Below, piece after piece: positions 34,830 through 47,118 of a stretch of 64,000 bases of DNA (position 1 is the stretch's first letter; each line of letters starts with the position of its first letter). The DNA comes from Avena insularis (lineage: Eukaryota > Streptophyta > Magnoliopsida > Poales > Poaceae): positions 310,001 to 374,000 of the forward strand of contig JAJUPC010000039.1 of NCBI GenBank assembly GCA_023614405.1, written 5' to 3'. The translations under genes and the position numbers were made by a program. The notes under the pieces were generated by a model that worked only from the letters and a program-made list of their open reading frames with translations, had not been told where the DNA came from and ran no database searches.

Positions 34830-37340
34830 TTCGATGATCCACCTCCAAGGCGTCAAGCACCACCACCTCCAAGATGTCAAGCACCAACATCTCAAAGGCG
34901 CCAAGCACCAACCTCTCTAATGTGTCAAGAAAAACCACCTCCAAGGCATAAAGTGCCACCTAATCCAAGAAAAGTGGTGCCCCAACATCATCTTCGTCAA
35001 GAGCTACCACGAAACAAGAATCTTCATCAACATATATCCTCTTATGATCATCGAAACCATAAAGAGGATACACGACATCGTCAAAGGCATCTTCACCATA
35101 AATACAAATAATTCGTGACGAATGCCATGGTCCACCATCAAATTGAAAAGTTGAAAAGTGCCCTCGTCAAGTTCAGGAAGGACATGAACAACAACTTCAC
35201 CAAATTTAATGATTCAAGCTCCAGAAGGCACCTCAAGCACAAGAAGAGTGCCACGGAAAAGGATCATCATCGCGAGCGTCATGTGGTTGACCAAGTATGT
35301 CACCAACATAAACCTTTGGCAAGGCACACCAATGACATCCGTCGACACCATAATAAGGCACCTTCCACTACTAGTGCCACCACCAAAATGGCACCAGTCG
35401 CAAGCCTTCTTCCATGCCATCAAGCTTCAACACCAAGACTTCATGCCATCATAAATGAGGAGAACCAAGACGTCTACTTTGCCAAGTTGGACGAGGTCGT
35501 AAAAAATATGACTCCACATGATATAGAAGAGCACAAGTTGCTTTGCAAATAGTTGGATGCAATAGTGGTGTCAAGTGCCAAAACTACGAAGTCTCATCAT
35601 ATGGCACCTTCCGCTACGAGTTCCACCACCACAAGGGCACCCAAGGTACAAGATGGAAACAAGACAGTCGAGCATGGGATTTTCCCTTCGACCAAGGAGG
35701 TGAGTGATGATGCCCCTCTTATTGCATCCAATTTTGGAGGCGACAAGGTCGAGAACGGTGAGCATGGGATTTTCCCTTCACCAAAGGAGGCGCATGGAGT
35801 TGAGAGAACCGAGCCTATCCCTATATGCTTGAGTGATGATGTGGTACCAATCCCATGTGATATGAGAGCCACTTAGCCTACTTGAGTGAAAGCAAGAGTG
35901 AGATGAGTGATTCGGCCATATGTGAGATTGAGTGCTTCCACTTTGAGGGCATAAGTGATACACCAAGTGAGTTGAGAGTGGTAGTTGATAGGTCATGTGA
36001 GACCATTTTGATTTCTAACAACGTCCCCTCTACCTCTAGTGTGTTTTCTCATGATGTGTTGGGTTCCATAAACGAAGAAGCGCTCAACTTAGAGATGATG
36101 ATGCCTACTATCGAGAAAATGTACACGGTTCATGAAGATGATGCTACATCATGGCTACATCAAGAAGACAAAGTCGCCCACATGGAGGCCACTACTACCA
36201 AAAGACCCACTTCATATGAGAGGTATGAACAAGATAAAAATAAGGGTGTTGATGATGCCATGATCCCACTAGTGGCCATGATGACTTGTGATGATTTGCA
36301 TGCTATGGAGGATACTTGTGACATGACATATGTTCCACTATTATTACCATGTGTTGATTTTTCTATGCACAATGATGACCATGTGGAATCCTTTTATTGT
36401 CACGATATTACCATAGACATGATTAGAGATGGCAATGGGGCCCCAAAAGCCGAAAACCTGATGGGTACCCGCCTTAAACGGGGAGGGTTTTGGTAAAAAG
36501 TTAGACCCGCCATGTCCAACGGGGCGGGTCTGGGGGTGGTAAACCCATACCTGCAGACCCACATACCCGCTCTAATTCCTAATCATATCCCTAATAATTC
36601 TATGCCTAACCACACGTCCTAGGCATCCAAACACACACACAACACACAACACATGCACGTGATGGAAATGGAGTTCTGGAGACAACACATGCATGCACGC
36701 GTCCATTTCCACCAACTGCATCCCAATATCCAATTGTTTTTTCCCGCAGGCACCAGCGTCGCTCCCGTCTCACACGCTGGTGGGTACCTGTTGGGGCCCC
36801 GAACCCGGCCAGGTCACTAAATGGGGCGGGTATGGGGGGACGGACCCGGCTCCAAACCCGGCGGGTGCCATCCCTAGACATGATATGCTCTAAATGTTAC
36901 ATTGATGATATCATTACTTGAACTTTGTTGAACAATTGCTCTTTCCAATGTTTTGCTTGCAATGATGATAAAGACGGTATTCCTCAGACCATGATTTGTC
37001 ATGGATGTTTTATAGTTTCTCCTATTGCTTGGAATAAGATGAATAATTGCTCTTTTACTTGAGTTTCAAAAAAAATTGCTCTTTTACTTGTTTTGCTTGC
37101 AACAATAATTATCATATGGTTTCTATTGATATTTTCCCCATAGCTTTCTCAAATTTTATAGATTTTAGTAAATGCCATGCTAAGCATGTTCCCCGCTTGC
37201 ATATTCACCATGCATCAATTTTACACTTGATTGACATTAATGGTGATGTGCACAAGAACAGATACGTCATGATGGATGATGTGTTTATGTACCATGCACA
37301 CACGTTCTTCCTTTTATCTATGATGTGTGTAGGTACCTAA
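34830..37340 (+). pseudogene. Gag-like pseudogene of an unassigned retroelement, copy 1
   Basis: A long degraded frame. It starts with PPPRRQAPPPPRCQAP-type proline-rich repeats and runs through a basic, His-rich part (EIEKLKSALVKFRKDMN-like segment near 35140) to 35876. TAA at 35109-35111 and TAG at 35550-35552 break it; copy 2 reads CAG at the second site, so that stop is private to copy 1. A frame change leads to 35882-36496 (SESKSEMSDSAICEIECFHF and acidic text). After the MITE at 36424-36876 the text resumes (ICSKCYIDDIIT). Cys-rich pieces such as NCSFTCFACNNN follow to about 37340. I place it among gag-region proteins of gypsy elements only by general resemblance; no RT is attached. Confidence 0.5.
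36424..36876. mobile_element. hAT-like MITE, 453 bp
   Basis: Terminal inverted repeats TAGAGATGGCA and TGCCATCCCTA, flanked by an 8-bp direct repeat GACATGAT (36416-36423 and 36877-36884). The interior is rich in GGGTACCCGCC and GGCGGGT motifs and has no transposase. Removing it with one copy of the 8-bp repeat makes the surrounding reading frame continuous, which supports the boundaries. An 8-bp target duplication is the hallmark of the hAT superfamily. Confidence 0.82.
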
Positions 37341-38050
37341 ACAATAACGTCAACCCCGGTTGAGCACGAGTTAACAAAAAGAGCTCTAGAGAGCATCCCC
37401 CATGTATGTTCAATACCGAACCTAGCTCTGGTACCTTTTGCATGCTTTGCCACTTTCATGTTGACAAATTGCTCTTTCCTATGGTTTGCTTGCAAGCATG
37501 TTAATGGTATTATTTCACCTTGTGAAAATCGTGTTTCTTTGCTATTGGATATTGAAGCTTTGTGTGTTACAACAAAAAATGTTGAACAATTTCTCTTTCT
37601 GATGTTTTGTGTGCAACCATAATGCCATTATGAGCAAGTATTGTCATGAGAGCTTCCAAGTATCTTGTATAGTTGTTGCACGAAACATAAGGAACATTTG
37701 ATATTTCATATTGTTTTTTCGCACCCTTGTTGTTTTTCCTTCCGCTCGTCATACGCATATTCCTAGGATCTTTGCTTGTGATGAGTTATGTGTGGTATCC
37801 AACATATTCAACAGTTTCTCTTTCTAATGGTTGGTTTGCACACATAATGATGTGGTTTTGGATATCCTTCCTCGTGTGTTTTTGCCGAATTATCCTATTC
37901 TTGCATCAAATATGTTGACCATTATTTTAGTCGATTGCCTTGAGTGCCTGATAGCTGTGAGATTCTACACATTTTTTATGAATTTTTTTGATGGTTTTCT
38001 CTCAAATTTGATCATTTTCTGGCTTTACCTAACTCTAATACTTCGGTAGC
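37341..38050. other. Degraded coding-like DNA between gag-like remnant and LTR
   Basis: Scattered Cys/Phe-rich reading frames on the plus strand look like further decayed parts of the same protein, with many stops. Nothing can be named. Confidence 0.4.
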
Positions 38051-39415
38051 AAAGAAAACTTGGTTTTCTGTTTCAGGTTCTGAAAGTCAACATAACGTTT
38101 TAACTAGAGAAACACAATATTCTGGAGAAAACACGCAAGTCTCACCTTGGAAGCACGCGAGAGGACCTCATAGAAGCTTTAACGAGTAACTATACGACGA
38201 GAATATTTTTCCAGCCATATAGTTCCCGCCGTATAGTTGTCGTCGCCTCTATTTTGTCAAAAGGGACAACTTCCATGAAGGGACCAGGGACGAAAACACA
38301 ACACAGCAGCCATCATACCATCTAGAAAGGAGAAAGAAGAGATGCAGAGAAGAAGAGGAAGACGTTCTTCATCTCGCTCCACGATCTTCGACCTCCTAGC
38401 CAATACACCCCCATAGCCACTACTTGTACTTGAGAGAGCGAGGGATCTCCACCTAGTAAGACTAGGGTTTGAGATTGTTTCTTCCCATATTGAATTGTGC
38501 TAGATATTTTTCTATTCTTATTGTGGATCTTCATGGTAATACCAAGATGAACTCCCTTTATTTAATTATATTAATGATCCGTTCTTCTCTCATTTGTGAG
38601 TAATTCCCTTGGGCATGGGAGATGTAGGGGATTGGTGAGATGTGATGTGCTTTCATATATTTTATGTTATTTTGTGATTGATTCTAATTACTATATTATG
38701 TGTGCTTGACTATCTGTGGGATGCCTAATGCTTGTTGTCCAATAAAGTCCCAGACAACATGATGCTTTGTTTTACATAGATAATATCTTGTTCGCTAGTG
38801 GACCAGCGACCCCCGGTGACATGGGGATATCAATGGAAAACTAGTAGACTCGAGGATAACGAGGAACCACTGTGCTTATTGCATTAGTCTGATATAAGGA
38901 GCTTAATCACTAAGCGACCTGAAAGGTCTTAATTGTCTAGTGTCTGACCATGGTTTTGGTAACAGGATAGTACGATTATTGAAGTTGGAATGAAAACTAA
39001 CAACAGGAGTTCTTGCTAATTATGGGTTGCTCGCCTACACATATATTTATAATATTATAATTGTTACAATTTATCATCCGTCCACCTAGCACAGTCACTA
39101 TCACCATGAACTGAATCTCCCCGCGCCTTCTTTTGCCATCTGCAGGAAACAACAAACAACCGAGTCGTTCTTTACTTTTATGCTTTATATTTCCGAAGTT
39201 TATATTTTAGTTCTATTTAAATACATCTCATTTAATCAAAACCCTAGTCCTATTTCAACACTTGCAATCAATTCACTTGAAAACCTATGACAACTTCAGG
39301 TGTGACAGAGACTTCACCCATAAACATTTACCTTTGGGATCCCCGTGGGATTGATATATGTACTTCTAATCTAGCTACAAATGATCTGTGCTCTTGCAGA
39401 CATCAAGATATTTTC
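38051..39415 (+). repeat. Probable 5' LTR and downstream flank of an Athila-like gypsy element
   Basis: This precedes a tRNA-Asp-type primer site and an Athila-like gag, where an LTR is expected. It has the layout of such LTRs: a transcribed-looking part with GA-rich 5' text (about 38330-38470), then AT-rich DNA. The right end may be at TTGCAGACA (about 39403). The left end could not be determined and no second LTR was found. Confidence 0.45.
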
Positions 39416-39433
39416 TAGCACCGTTGTCGGGGA
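39416..39433 (+). promoter_or_regulatory. tRNA-Asp-type primer binding site
   Basis: TAGCACCGTTGTCGGGGA resembles the tRNA-Asp complement used by many plant Athila/Tat elements (TGGCGCCGTTGCCGGGGA), with three mismatches. Confidence 0.7.
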
Positions 39434-39484
39434 GCTAAGCGCTAATTGTTTGTCTTTTGACATTTTAGGTGTTGCTACTACAAA

Positions 39485-40867
39485 ATGTTCTCCTTAGGAG
39501 ACAAAGGGTTTACACGCTTTGGTAGGACCTACCTGCCGGATTATATTGAGCGCGTGCCTGCTCAAAGGCGTTAAGAAATCATTGAAAAACTTTTAAGATC
39601 AAATAAAGTTGAAGTTGAAAACCTGAATGATATTATGGAAATCATGTCTATTTATAGGACAACTCCTATGAAACCTGAGAAAATTCTTAGGGAATACAGT
39701 GCTCCATGTTCTGAATTTCTTAAACAACCAATAGAGTTCCCTAATTCCGGAGTTAGAGAATATCGATTTGATGGTGGAATTATTAAAAATTTGCAGGAGA
39801 AAGCTTTGAGTGGAAGGGAAGATGAAGACCTAGGAAGGCATATTAGAGAGTTTGACGATGTTATAACATCGCTTGGACCAAAAGGTTTACCAAGAGACTT
39901 CTCTCGTCTTAAATTATTTCGATGGTCTCTTAAAGGTAAAGCTCTAGATTGGTTATATACTCTCCCTCGCCATTACATTAAATGTTGGGAAAATTGCATT
40001 ATTAAATTCATAAACAGGTTTAATCCTTTTAAAAAGTTAACTGAATTAAGAAAGAACATAGGCAACTTTAGTCAGAACGTGGGAGAAAACTACCCACAAG
40101 CCTGGGAAAGATTCTTTGGAATGATCAATAGTATTCCTAATCATGGCTATTCTGAACTAACAATTTTCCATTTATATAAACATGGTCTCAATACTCAATG
40201 TAGAGAGTTACTTGACTTCTCAACAGGAGGATCAATACATACTCTAACTATTAAAGAATGTTTGGAATTGATGTCTACTAGGGCTAAGAATGATTCTTTA
40301 TGTAATCTTGATTTTGGCACTAAGCCGGAAAAAGGGATCCTTCGGATAACTCCTAATCTTATCCGGATGAAGGAATCTGACAAAGTCAAAACTTCATTCA
40401 TAACCCCCTTCGGAATCTTCTGTTTTTTTACGATGCCTTTTGGGCTGAAGAACGCAGGAGCTATGTACCAACACACAATGCAGCGTTGCCTCCACGATCA
40501 ACTCGGACGCAATGTACATGCATATGTGGATGATATTGCGGTGATGTCCAAAAAGAAGGAAACATTGATTTCTGACTTGGAGGAAACGTTTGCCAATCTA
40601 CGAAAATATAACATCATGCTTAATCCGAAGAAATGCTTCTTTGGAATCCCAGCCGAAAAATTGTTAGGTTTCATTGTGTCTCAAAGAGGCATAGAGGTGA
40701 ACCGAGACAAAATCAAGGCTATACTCCATATTTCTAGGCCAACTCGCCTGAAGGACGTACAAAGACTAACTGGTTGCATCGCTACAGTCAGTCGGTTTGT
40801 AAGCCAGCTCGTTGAAAGAGCCGCACCATTATACAAACTCCTGAAAAAGAACAAGGATTTTGTGTGA
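39485..40867 (+). pseudogene. Chimeric ORF: Athila-like gag fused in frame to truncated Tat-like RT
   Basis: ATG at 39485, one TAA at 39572-39574, then an open frame to 40867. The first about 240 codons are a retrotransposon gag domain (FRWSLKGKALDWLYTLPRHY, ENYPQAWERFFGMIN). Without a zinc knuckle, protease or RT start, the text changes between about 40316 and 40361 into the middle of a Tat-like RT (FTMPFGLKNAGAMYQ, YVDD at residues 297-300 of the frame from 39635, KCFFGIPAEKLLGFIVS). The RT has lost its first catalytic Asp segment. The frame stops with TGA after NKDFV, where the family normally has Trp. Gag and RT thus seem to come from different lineages and are joined in frame. Confidence 0.75.
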
Positions 40868-42940
40868 AACCAACAAAGCTGAAGCTGCGTTACAAGACCC
40901 GAAGAAAGTACTCTCATCTGCTCCTATCCTTGCTGCACCAGAACCACAGAAACCGATGTTGCATTATCTTGCTGCGACAAACAAAGTTGTCAGTATCGTC
41001 ATGGTAGTGGAGAGACCGGAGAAAAATCAGGAACACTTGGTGTAGCATCCGACTTATTTTTTCTGCAAGGTCCTAACAGAATCAAAACAGCGGTATCCGC
41101 ACTATCAAAAGATGGCTTACGGTGTTTTCTTAGCATCTCGTAAGCTACGCCATTATTTCCAGGAGCATCCAATTACCGTGGTGAGCACAGCTCCCATGAC
41201 AGATATAATCAACAACACTGACGCCACAGGACGCGTCGCCAAATGGGGCATAGAGCTTTCAGCTTTCAATATTGAGTACAAACCTCAGACAACAATCAAA
41301 TCCCAAATCTATCGACTTTGTTGCTGATTGGTTAGAGACAAAGGAGAATATGACCCTCCCGGAGTCGGAATATTGGACCCTATACTTTGATGGGTCTAAG
41401 GCTCGCAGGGGCTTGGGGCTGGCGTGGTGCTCAAATCACCCCAAGGAGATAAACTTCTATATGTGTTGCGGATCCACTTCACAGCGACAAAGAATATTGC
41501 CGAGTATGAAGCACTGCTGCATGGAATCCGGATTGCTAAGGATATCGGCATCCGGCGTTTGATGTGTTACAGAGATTCGGACCTTGTTGCTCAGCATGTG
41601 TCAGATATTTGTAACGCAAATAAACACATGGAAGCGTATAAAGCTGCCGTGGATGATTTATCTAAATCGTTCATAGGGTTTGAGGTTCAACACATCCCTC
41701 GAGCAGAAAATAAGGAAGCCGATGCACTATCTCGGAACAAAAACCTACACTATAGTTAAAGGTGAGTTCTATAAGCGGAGTGTGTCTGGGGTCTTTCAGC
41801 ACTGCGTATCTCCGGAAGGAGTGGAAATCTTAAGAGAAATCCACGAAGGCGAGTGTGGTCACCACGCTGCAGCCAAATCTTTAGTGGCAAATGCATTCAC
41901 ACACGGTTTTTTTCTGGCTTACAGCCAAGGTGGATGCCGAACGGCTGGTCAGGACGTGCAAGGGCTGCCAAAAGTACGCCAAACAAGCTCATGTTCCGGC
42001 TGATCAGCTACGAATAATACCTATAACATGGCCTTTCGCGGTCTGGGGGCTTGACATGGTAGGTCCGTTTAAACGGGCTCCAAGTGGATTTACTCACCTC
42101 TTAGTGATGGTGGATAAGTTCACCAATTGGATTGAGGCTAAACTTGTCACTAGTTGTGATGGAGCAACAGCCAAAAGATTTATCGAGGATGTTATAATCC
42201 GGTATGGTTATCCGCATAGTATTATCATGGACAATGGGAGTAATTTTTCTATGGGAGAACTTGTTGAATTCTGCAATGAACAAAATATCCGGCTTGACAT
42301 TGCGTCAGTCGCACATCCACAAGCTAATAAACAAGTTGAAAGAGCAAATGGTTTAATTCTACAAGGCCTAAAACCGAGTCTCGAAGCACCATTAAGACGT
42401 GCTGCGGGGGCTTGGGCAGAGGAATTGCCCTCTGTAATATGGAGTTTGCGAACAACTCTAAACAGGTCAACCAGATACACACCTTTCTTCTTGGTCTATG
42501 GTGCAGAAGCAGTTCTTCCTAGTGATTTGATTCACACTTCTCCTAGAGTGGCCGCGTATATCGTAGAAGATGCCGAGATTTGTCGACAAAATGATCTCGA
42601 CTTAGTCGAAGAAGTTCGCGTCGTTGCTGAAATGAGATCAATAGCCTATCAGTAGAAGTTAAGCAAGTATCATAGCCAGAGAGTCAGAAACAGATCTTTC
42701 AATAAGGGCAATTTGGTTCTACGGCTTGTGCAAGAAAGAAAGCACAAACTTTCCCTAGTATGGGAAGGACCCTTTTTAGTTAGTCGAGTATTGCACAATG
42801 GTTCGTACTATTTAATTGATATGAGGCCAGTCAAAGAAAGACCTGCTACTAAGAAGAGAAAGAGAGCTAGAGGCAGTACAAATCCGGATGAGTTAGACAT
42901 ACCATGGAATATTGCTCAGCTACGTCCCTTTTATTCTTAG
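40345..42940 (+). pseudogene. Element B pol, copy 2 (truncated RT, RNase H, integrase)
   Basis: Second copy of the Tat-like pol, longer on the left than copy 1. RT from about 40345, RNase H N-part 40880-41330 (SKQRYPHYQKMAYGVFLASRKLRHYFQEH segment), and the second RNase H-like domain from YWTLYFDGS. It has stops and frameshifts at 40865, 41043 and about 41435. An extra T in a T run near 41911 puts the integrase finger out of frame. The integrase core (GLDMVGPF, MDNGSNF, KQVERANG; DD35E intact) is open from about 41890 to the TAG shared with copy 1 at 42653-42655. The C-terminus ends at 42940. Confidence 0.87.
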
Positions 42941-43520
42941 TTTATCCTTCTTTGTAATCATATATGTGTACATATTCTGTGAGAAATAAAAGTTTTGGTT
43001 GCCTCATGTTTTTCTGAGAAGTTTTTGCCATCTTATTTCCGAATGATCATGTCACAGTCGAAAATCCCAGATTACTTGAAAGTACTTTATGCTCATGTTT
43101 GTTCTGGTTTAGATTTCCGATTCTAAAAATGCTACCTTCGGTATAACTCTAAAGTTTCTAGTCTATACTTTGGTTATTTGTCTGATTGCCGGATGCGATC
43201 ATTTTCTGAGTAGTGAATTGTTGGTACTGGAAGCCGGCTTTGTTTCCGAGTTTAAACTGGTTTAGCAATTGAGCTCCATTACTCGGCAAAGTTTCTCTGT
43301 AGAAGGTTTAGCCGGCTCACGAAAGGGACGAGGCGGAAAGCCAGATAAACGATAAGTATAGACAAAAAAGTATAAGTGCTTATGCAAACATTTCAGACAC
43401 ACAAAATTTAAAGCCAAAAAGTGCTGAATAGATTAAAACTTAGCACTAGCCAAAAGTATCATGCTACATATTTACATATCCATAATGTTTTTCAGAATAA
43501 CACATTTGTTTTCTGATGAT
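42941..43520. other. Convergent 3' region, copy 2
   Basis: Counterpart of 11849-12427, nearly identical, with AATAAA near 42986. No ORF. Confidence 0.6.
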
Positions 43521-46500
43521 CTATGATGCAGGAGAAGAGGTAGGCGCTGCCGGCTCGCTGGATGCATCGGCCTCGGTTTGATAACGTTCCGAGATGTTCA
43601 GATCCGATATGGTATGTTCATCGTCGGAAACTTCAGCTGCTTCTTCTAGAGGCGGAGGCGGTGTGTCCACGCGAGTGAAGAAGGGAGTGCCGTAGCTGGT
43701 TAAGTCATCTACGTGACACCCATATCCGGCGCAGGAGTCCATGATGGCCTTGATATCTTGCTCCTGCCCATCTTCATCCACCTAGTAGTACCCTCTGGTC
43801 ACTTGACATATCTTCATGTTCCCATGGTGGCTCATGACCATGGTGAGAGCGTTCTGCACCGCGGATCGCGCGTAGGACATGTTCTAGTCCTAGACGAGCT
43901 GCGGCATATCCTTCGCCTGGTCTCACACCTGAAAGTCGGACATGATATGCATGTCCAGAACCTTGAGAGCTTCGCCAATATCCTCAATGGATTGGCAGAA
44001 GTCATGAAGTAGATCACCGACTTGGGTAAGCCGGTGGGTGTGAGGCTCGGCAGAGGTGGAGTCCGTCATCTTCAGAGGACCTATACACAACACAAAAATG
44101 GTTAAGAAAATTCGACATCGAAAGAGTCGAAGAATATAGACAAGTCAGAAAGATGGAAACATACCGAAGATGACGTCGTTAACTTTGGTCTTCTCTTCTC
44201 GAAGACTCCGGAGTTTAGCCCGGAGCGCCTCGAAAAGATCCTTCTCTCTACAAAGCTCATTGTTGAGATCCGAGATTCTCTGATCTTGAACCGCAATCTT
44301 ACGACCATGTTCGTCAGTTGCCATGGAGGTGGATTCCAGAAATTGCGCAATGCTCTTCTGATGATCTGCCTTGAGCTTATCCAGCTTTTGGTGAAGTTCT
44401 TTATTCTCCACCACCAAGGTTTTGAGGTTCTCAGCCTCTTCAATCATAGCGAAGGACTGTTTTACCAGTCCTATAAGAAAAAAGAACAACAGTTCAGTAA
44501 AAAATATTCGACTATGGAAATCAAGACAAAGTTTTTAGTCTTGGAATGTTTACCTTTGGCCTCATCCTTTGAAACCTTCAGCTCAGCATTTTCAAGTCGG
44601 AGAACTCTGATCTCTCTCTGCTTGTTGTAGGTATTCTTCAACAAATCCTGGTTATATGAATTAACTTTCTGTAAGTCAGAATACCCAGAGTCAGAAGTCT
44701 ACCGAAAACTCGGGCTAATATTGTCACTAATATTAGCACAAGCCTTGGGGGCTACGCTAGTTCATTCTTTGGCATCCTAAGGAAGCATAAACCCAGATTG
44801 TATATCCTACTTCATGCTTGGGGGGCTAGAGGACATGATATAAAGTACAATAAAGAAAAACATGAGTTGGAATTCCGACTTACATGATGTTCATGTGTGA
44901 GCTTGCTCAGACACATGTTCACCTCGGTGGTAACCTTCTCGGCGAGGGTGAGTGGAATAACCGGAGGTGGTGGAAGCACACCAGCTCTTAGTCCCTCGTC
45001 GTGAAGGCGGACTTGTTCAAGAAGGTCGGAGTACTTGATGTCCTCTGCTTCTTGTGCTTCTTCTTCGGTATAGAGATTTTGGCTCTCTAGGAATTGCCGG
45101 GCAACAAGGTGGATTTGTTCTGCAGATTTCTAAGACAAGCCAAATTTGGCAAGTCCTGGATTATTCAGGGGTTTTCAGCGAAAGTCTCTGCCGAGGGATC
45201 ATTACCCGAAGAGGGTTCACCTTTATCTAAACCTGAGCCACCCATGGTGGCGTCAGTCTGCGACTCAAGGGTCGCTGGCCTTGTTGAAGGAGCCGGATCT
45301 TCTACGACAACCGGCGATGGAATAATCACCGGTGTTGCGGAAGGTTAAGGGGCAAGAGTCAACGAAGCCGTAGCAGGCAAAGCCATAGTCAGCTTCGTCT
45401 GCCGTAGGGGCTTTGAAGAAGTTCCCTTCCCCTTTCCGTTGATGAGCTGCTTAGCTCTGAGAATGTAATAGAATGGAAAACATTACATCTCGGAAGAAAA
45501 TTCGAGTAAGGTACAAAGCCGGAAGTTGTGTTGAAAGTTACCTCTTCACGACTGGCACCTCCTTTGTGCTGATGACCACTGTCGGAGCTTTGTGCTTCCT
45601 GGACACAATGTCCGGCAGTGGGACCAGTTCCGCCTCCTGAGAAAACTCTAGAGGATATCCCTCGATAGGAGCCAGCTCTGACTCAGGGAGGTCGTCAAGC
45701 TGAAAAGAAGAAAGTATCTCAGTATTGCAAAATAACTTAAAAGGTGAAACGCATAAAAGGATTTATTATTGAAGAATCTTACCGGAACTACAGGGTCTTC
45801 CGTTGTGTGCATGTCCCGAGACAAGTCCAGAATCTTCCTCTCAATCCGCTCCTTGATCAGCCATTTGATCTGGCATATGTAATCTTGTGGCTTTAAAGCC
45901 TTAGGACTGATGCGGAGGGAATCATTCTTTGACGCCATGATGGAGTGCATCAGACGGTCGCCGTGGTATTGGAGAGGCTGGATCCGGCGTGCGACCCAAC
46001 ACTTGACCAGGTCGGATCCTCTAAATCCCTTGTGTTTTATCAGGTATTCGATCCGCCTCTTGGTGAGGATCAGATCGTCACTGAGAGCCGGAGGAGCCTC
46101 GTCCCAATATGGAAGGGCCGTGGCGGCTCCATCAATAAAAGCCGGCAAAGCAGTAGCTTTGCCGGGAGCAGGGATATCCTTATGGTAAAAGAAAGTGGCT
46201 AGCCATTGTTTGACCGACTCACTGGCAGAAATGCGAGGATAACAACGCTCGCGTCTAACTGAAAGGCTAATAGTGCCGGTAATATAAGGATTACCGGGAG
46301 TGATAGAGTTTCTACGGACATGAAAGTAGAAGCGAAACAAAGTGAGACTCGGCCTAATGCCGAGATACCCCTCGCACAAAGTTGCATAAGAACTCATCTC
46401 TAAGATGGAGTTCAGGGGAAGATGGTGAAGCTGAACGCCATAATGATCAATCACCTCGGAAAAGAATTCCGAGGGAGGGAAAGACAAACCTCTATCGACG

Positions 46501-46721
46501 TGGGCACTGAAGTGTACCCGCTCGTTGGCGTGCGGGTTGGGGATGGTTTCGCCGAAACCGCTCCACTAGTCGCCGGCATGGAGGAGACCTTCATTCTCCA
46601 CGCCGCGGAGTTTCTTGTCGTCGAGGAGGCACGAGATCCAAATCCCTCGGTTGCTTTCCTTCTCTACCGCTGTCGTCGCCGCTGCCACTGCTGCCAAGCC
46701 GGAAGAGGAAGATGATGCCAT
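43521..46721 (-). pseudogene. Spliced antisense gene of element B (PF04195-like plus coiled coil), copy 2
   Basis: Same six-exon model as copy 1: 46721-45783, 45699-45542, 45456-44884, 44698-44554, 44470-44165, 44080-43521. All splice sites are kept, and the exon 4 acceptor (GGTAG) is better than in copy 1. Exon 1 is fully open here and reaches its donor, adding the IKWLIKERIERKILDLSRDM segment that copy 1 loses to a stop. Exon 2 is also open through KEVPVVKR. Shared lesions are the TAA early in exon 3 and three TAGs in exon 6. Private lesions are a TAG and a 1-bp deletion in exon 3 (near 45130 and 45170). Together the two copies show that the ancestral gene encoded a protein of roughly 900 residues. 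Confidence 0.85.
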
Positions 46722-46898
46722 TTCTCCGGTGCGTCGGTAACCTTGGATGGGCGGAGCTAGGAATCTGGGAGCACAAGAGCTCTGTGCGCGAGGGAGAAGT
46801 GGAGGAGAAGAAACAGCAAGGGGAACATGTGAAGATGGGAGAAAGAGAATCCTCACCCCTTATAACCACCTAACCACGCCAAGATTCATGCAAAAGAC

Positions 46899-46908
46899 AC
46901 TATATAAA
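46899..46908 (-). promoter_or_regulatory. TATA box of the antisense gene, copy 2
   Basis: CTATATAAAT on the plus strand, about 180 bp upstream of the ATG at 46721, identical to copy 1. Confidence 0.6.
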
Positions 46909-47044
46909 TGCCACGCGTCGTGAAAGGAACTGGGAAGGACCCACGCGATGATTACGTCGCCTCGATCTCCGTGTATGCATTGAAACGGTGCCTCGGGTAC
47001 GCGAATGGCGGACCCACCAACGATCGTGCTGACAGGATGTTTAT

Positions 47045-47118
47045 CAGATGACGTGACTTGACCATGACCTGTGTCAGATGACGTGACTTGACCACGACCT
47101 GTGTCAGATGGCGTGTGC
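47045..47118. repeat. Three 30-bp repeats with TGACGTG cores, copy 2
   Basis: Units at 47045, 47075 and 47105. The first two keep TGACGTG; the third reads TGGCGTG. Otherwise as at 15947-16020. Confidence 0.75.

Larger units (their letters stand above)
10236..35581. repeat. Segmental duplication, copy 1
   Basis: Direct-repeat partner of 41337-64000. The same series of elements occurs in the same order and orientation: B pol, spliced antisense gene, C ORF, C LTR, acidic pseudogene, 413-bp repeats, CACTA end, gag-like pseudogene. Junctions between unrelated elements are identical, for example the C LTR followed by TGCTGCCATAGG and the CACTA end followed by TAC, so independent insertion of the same families cannot explain it. 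By eye the first 1.3 kb differ by roughly 2-4 percent. Copy 1 is about 16.7 kb once its private copia insertion is removed. Its left end is cut by element A, and it continues past 35581 to an unknown point. Confidence 0.93.

Noticed and set aside
39485..40867. A functional host gene formed from the gag-RT chimera
   Set aside because: A stop lies near the start, the RT is truncated, and no intron or host-like 3' end is visible; a decayed recombinant is more likely.
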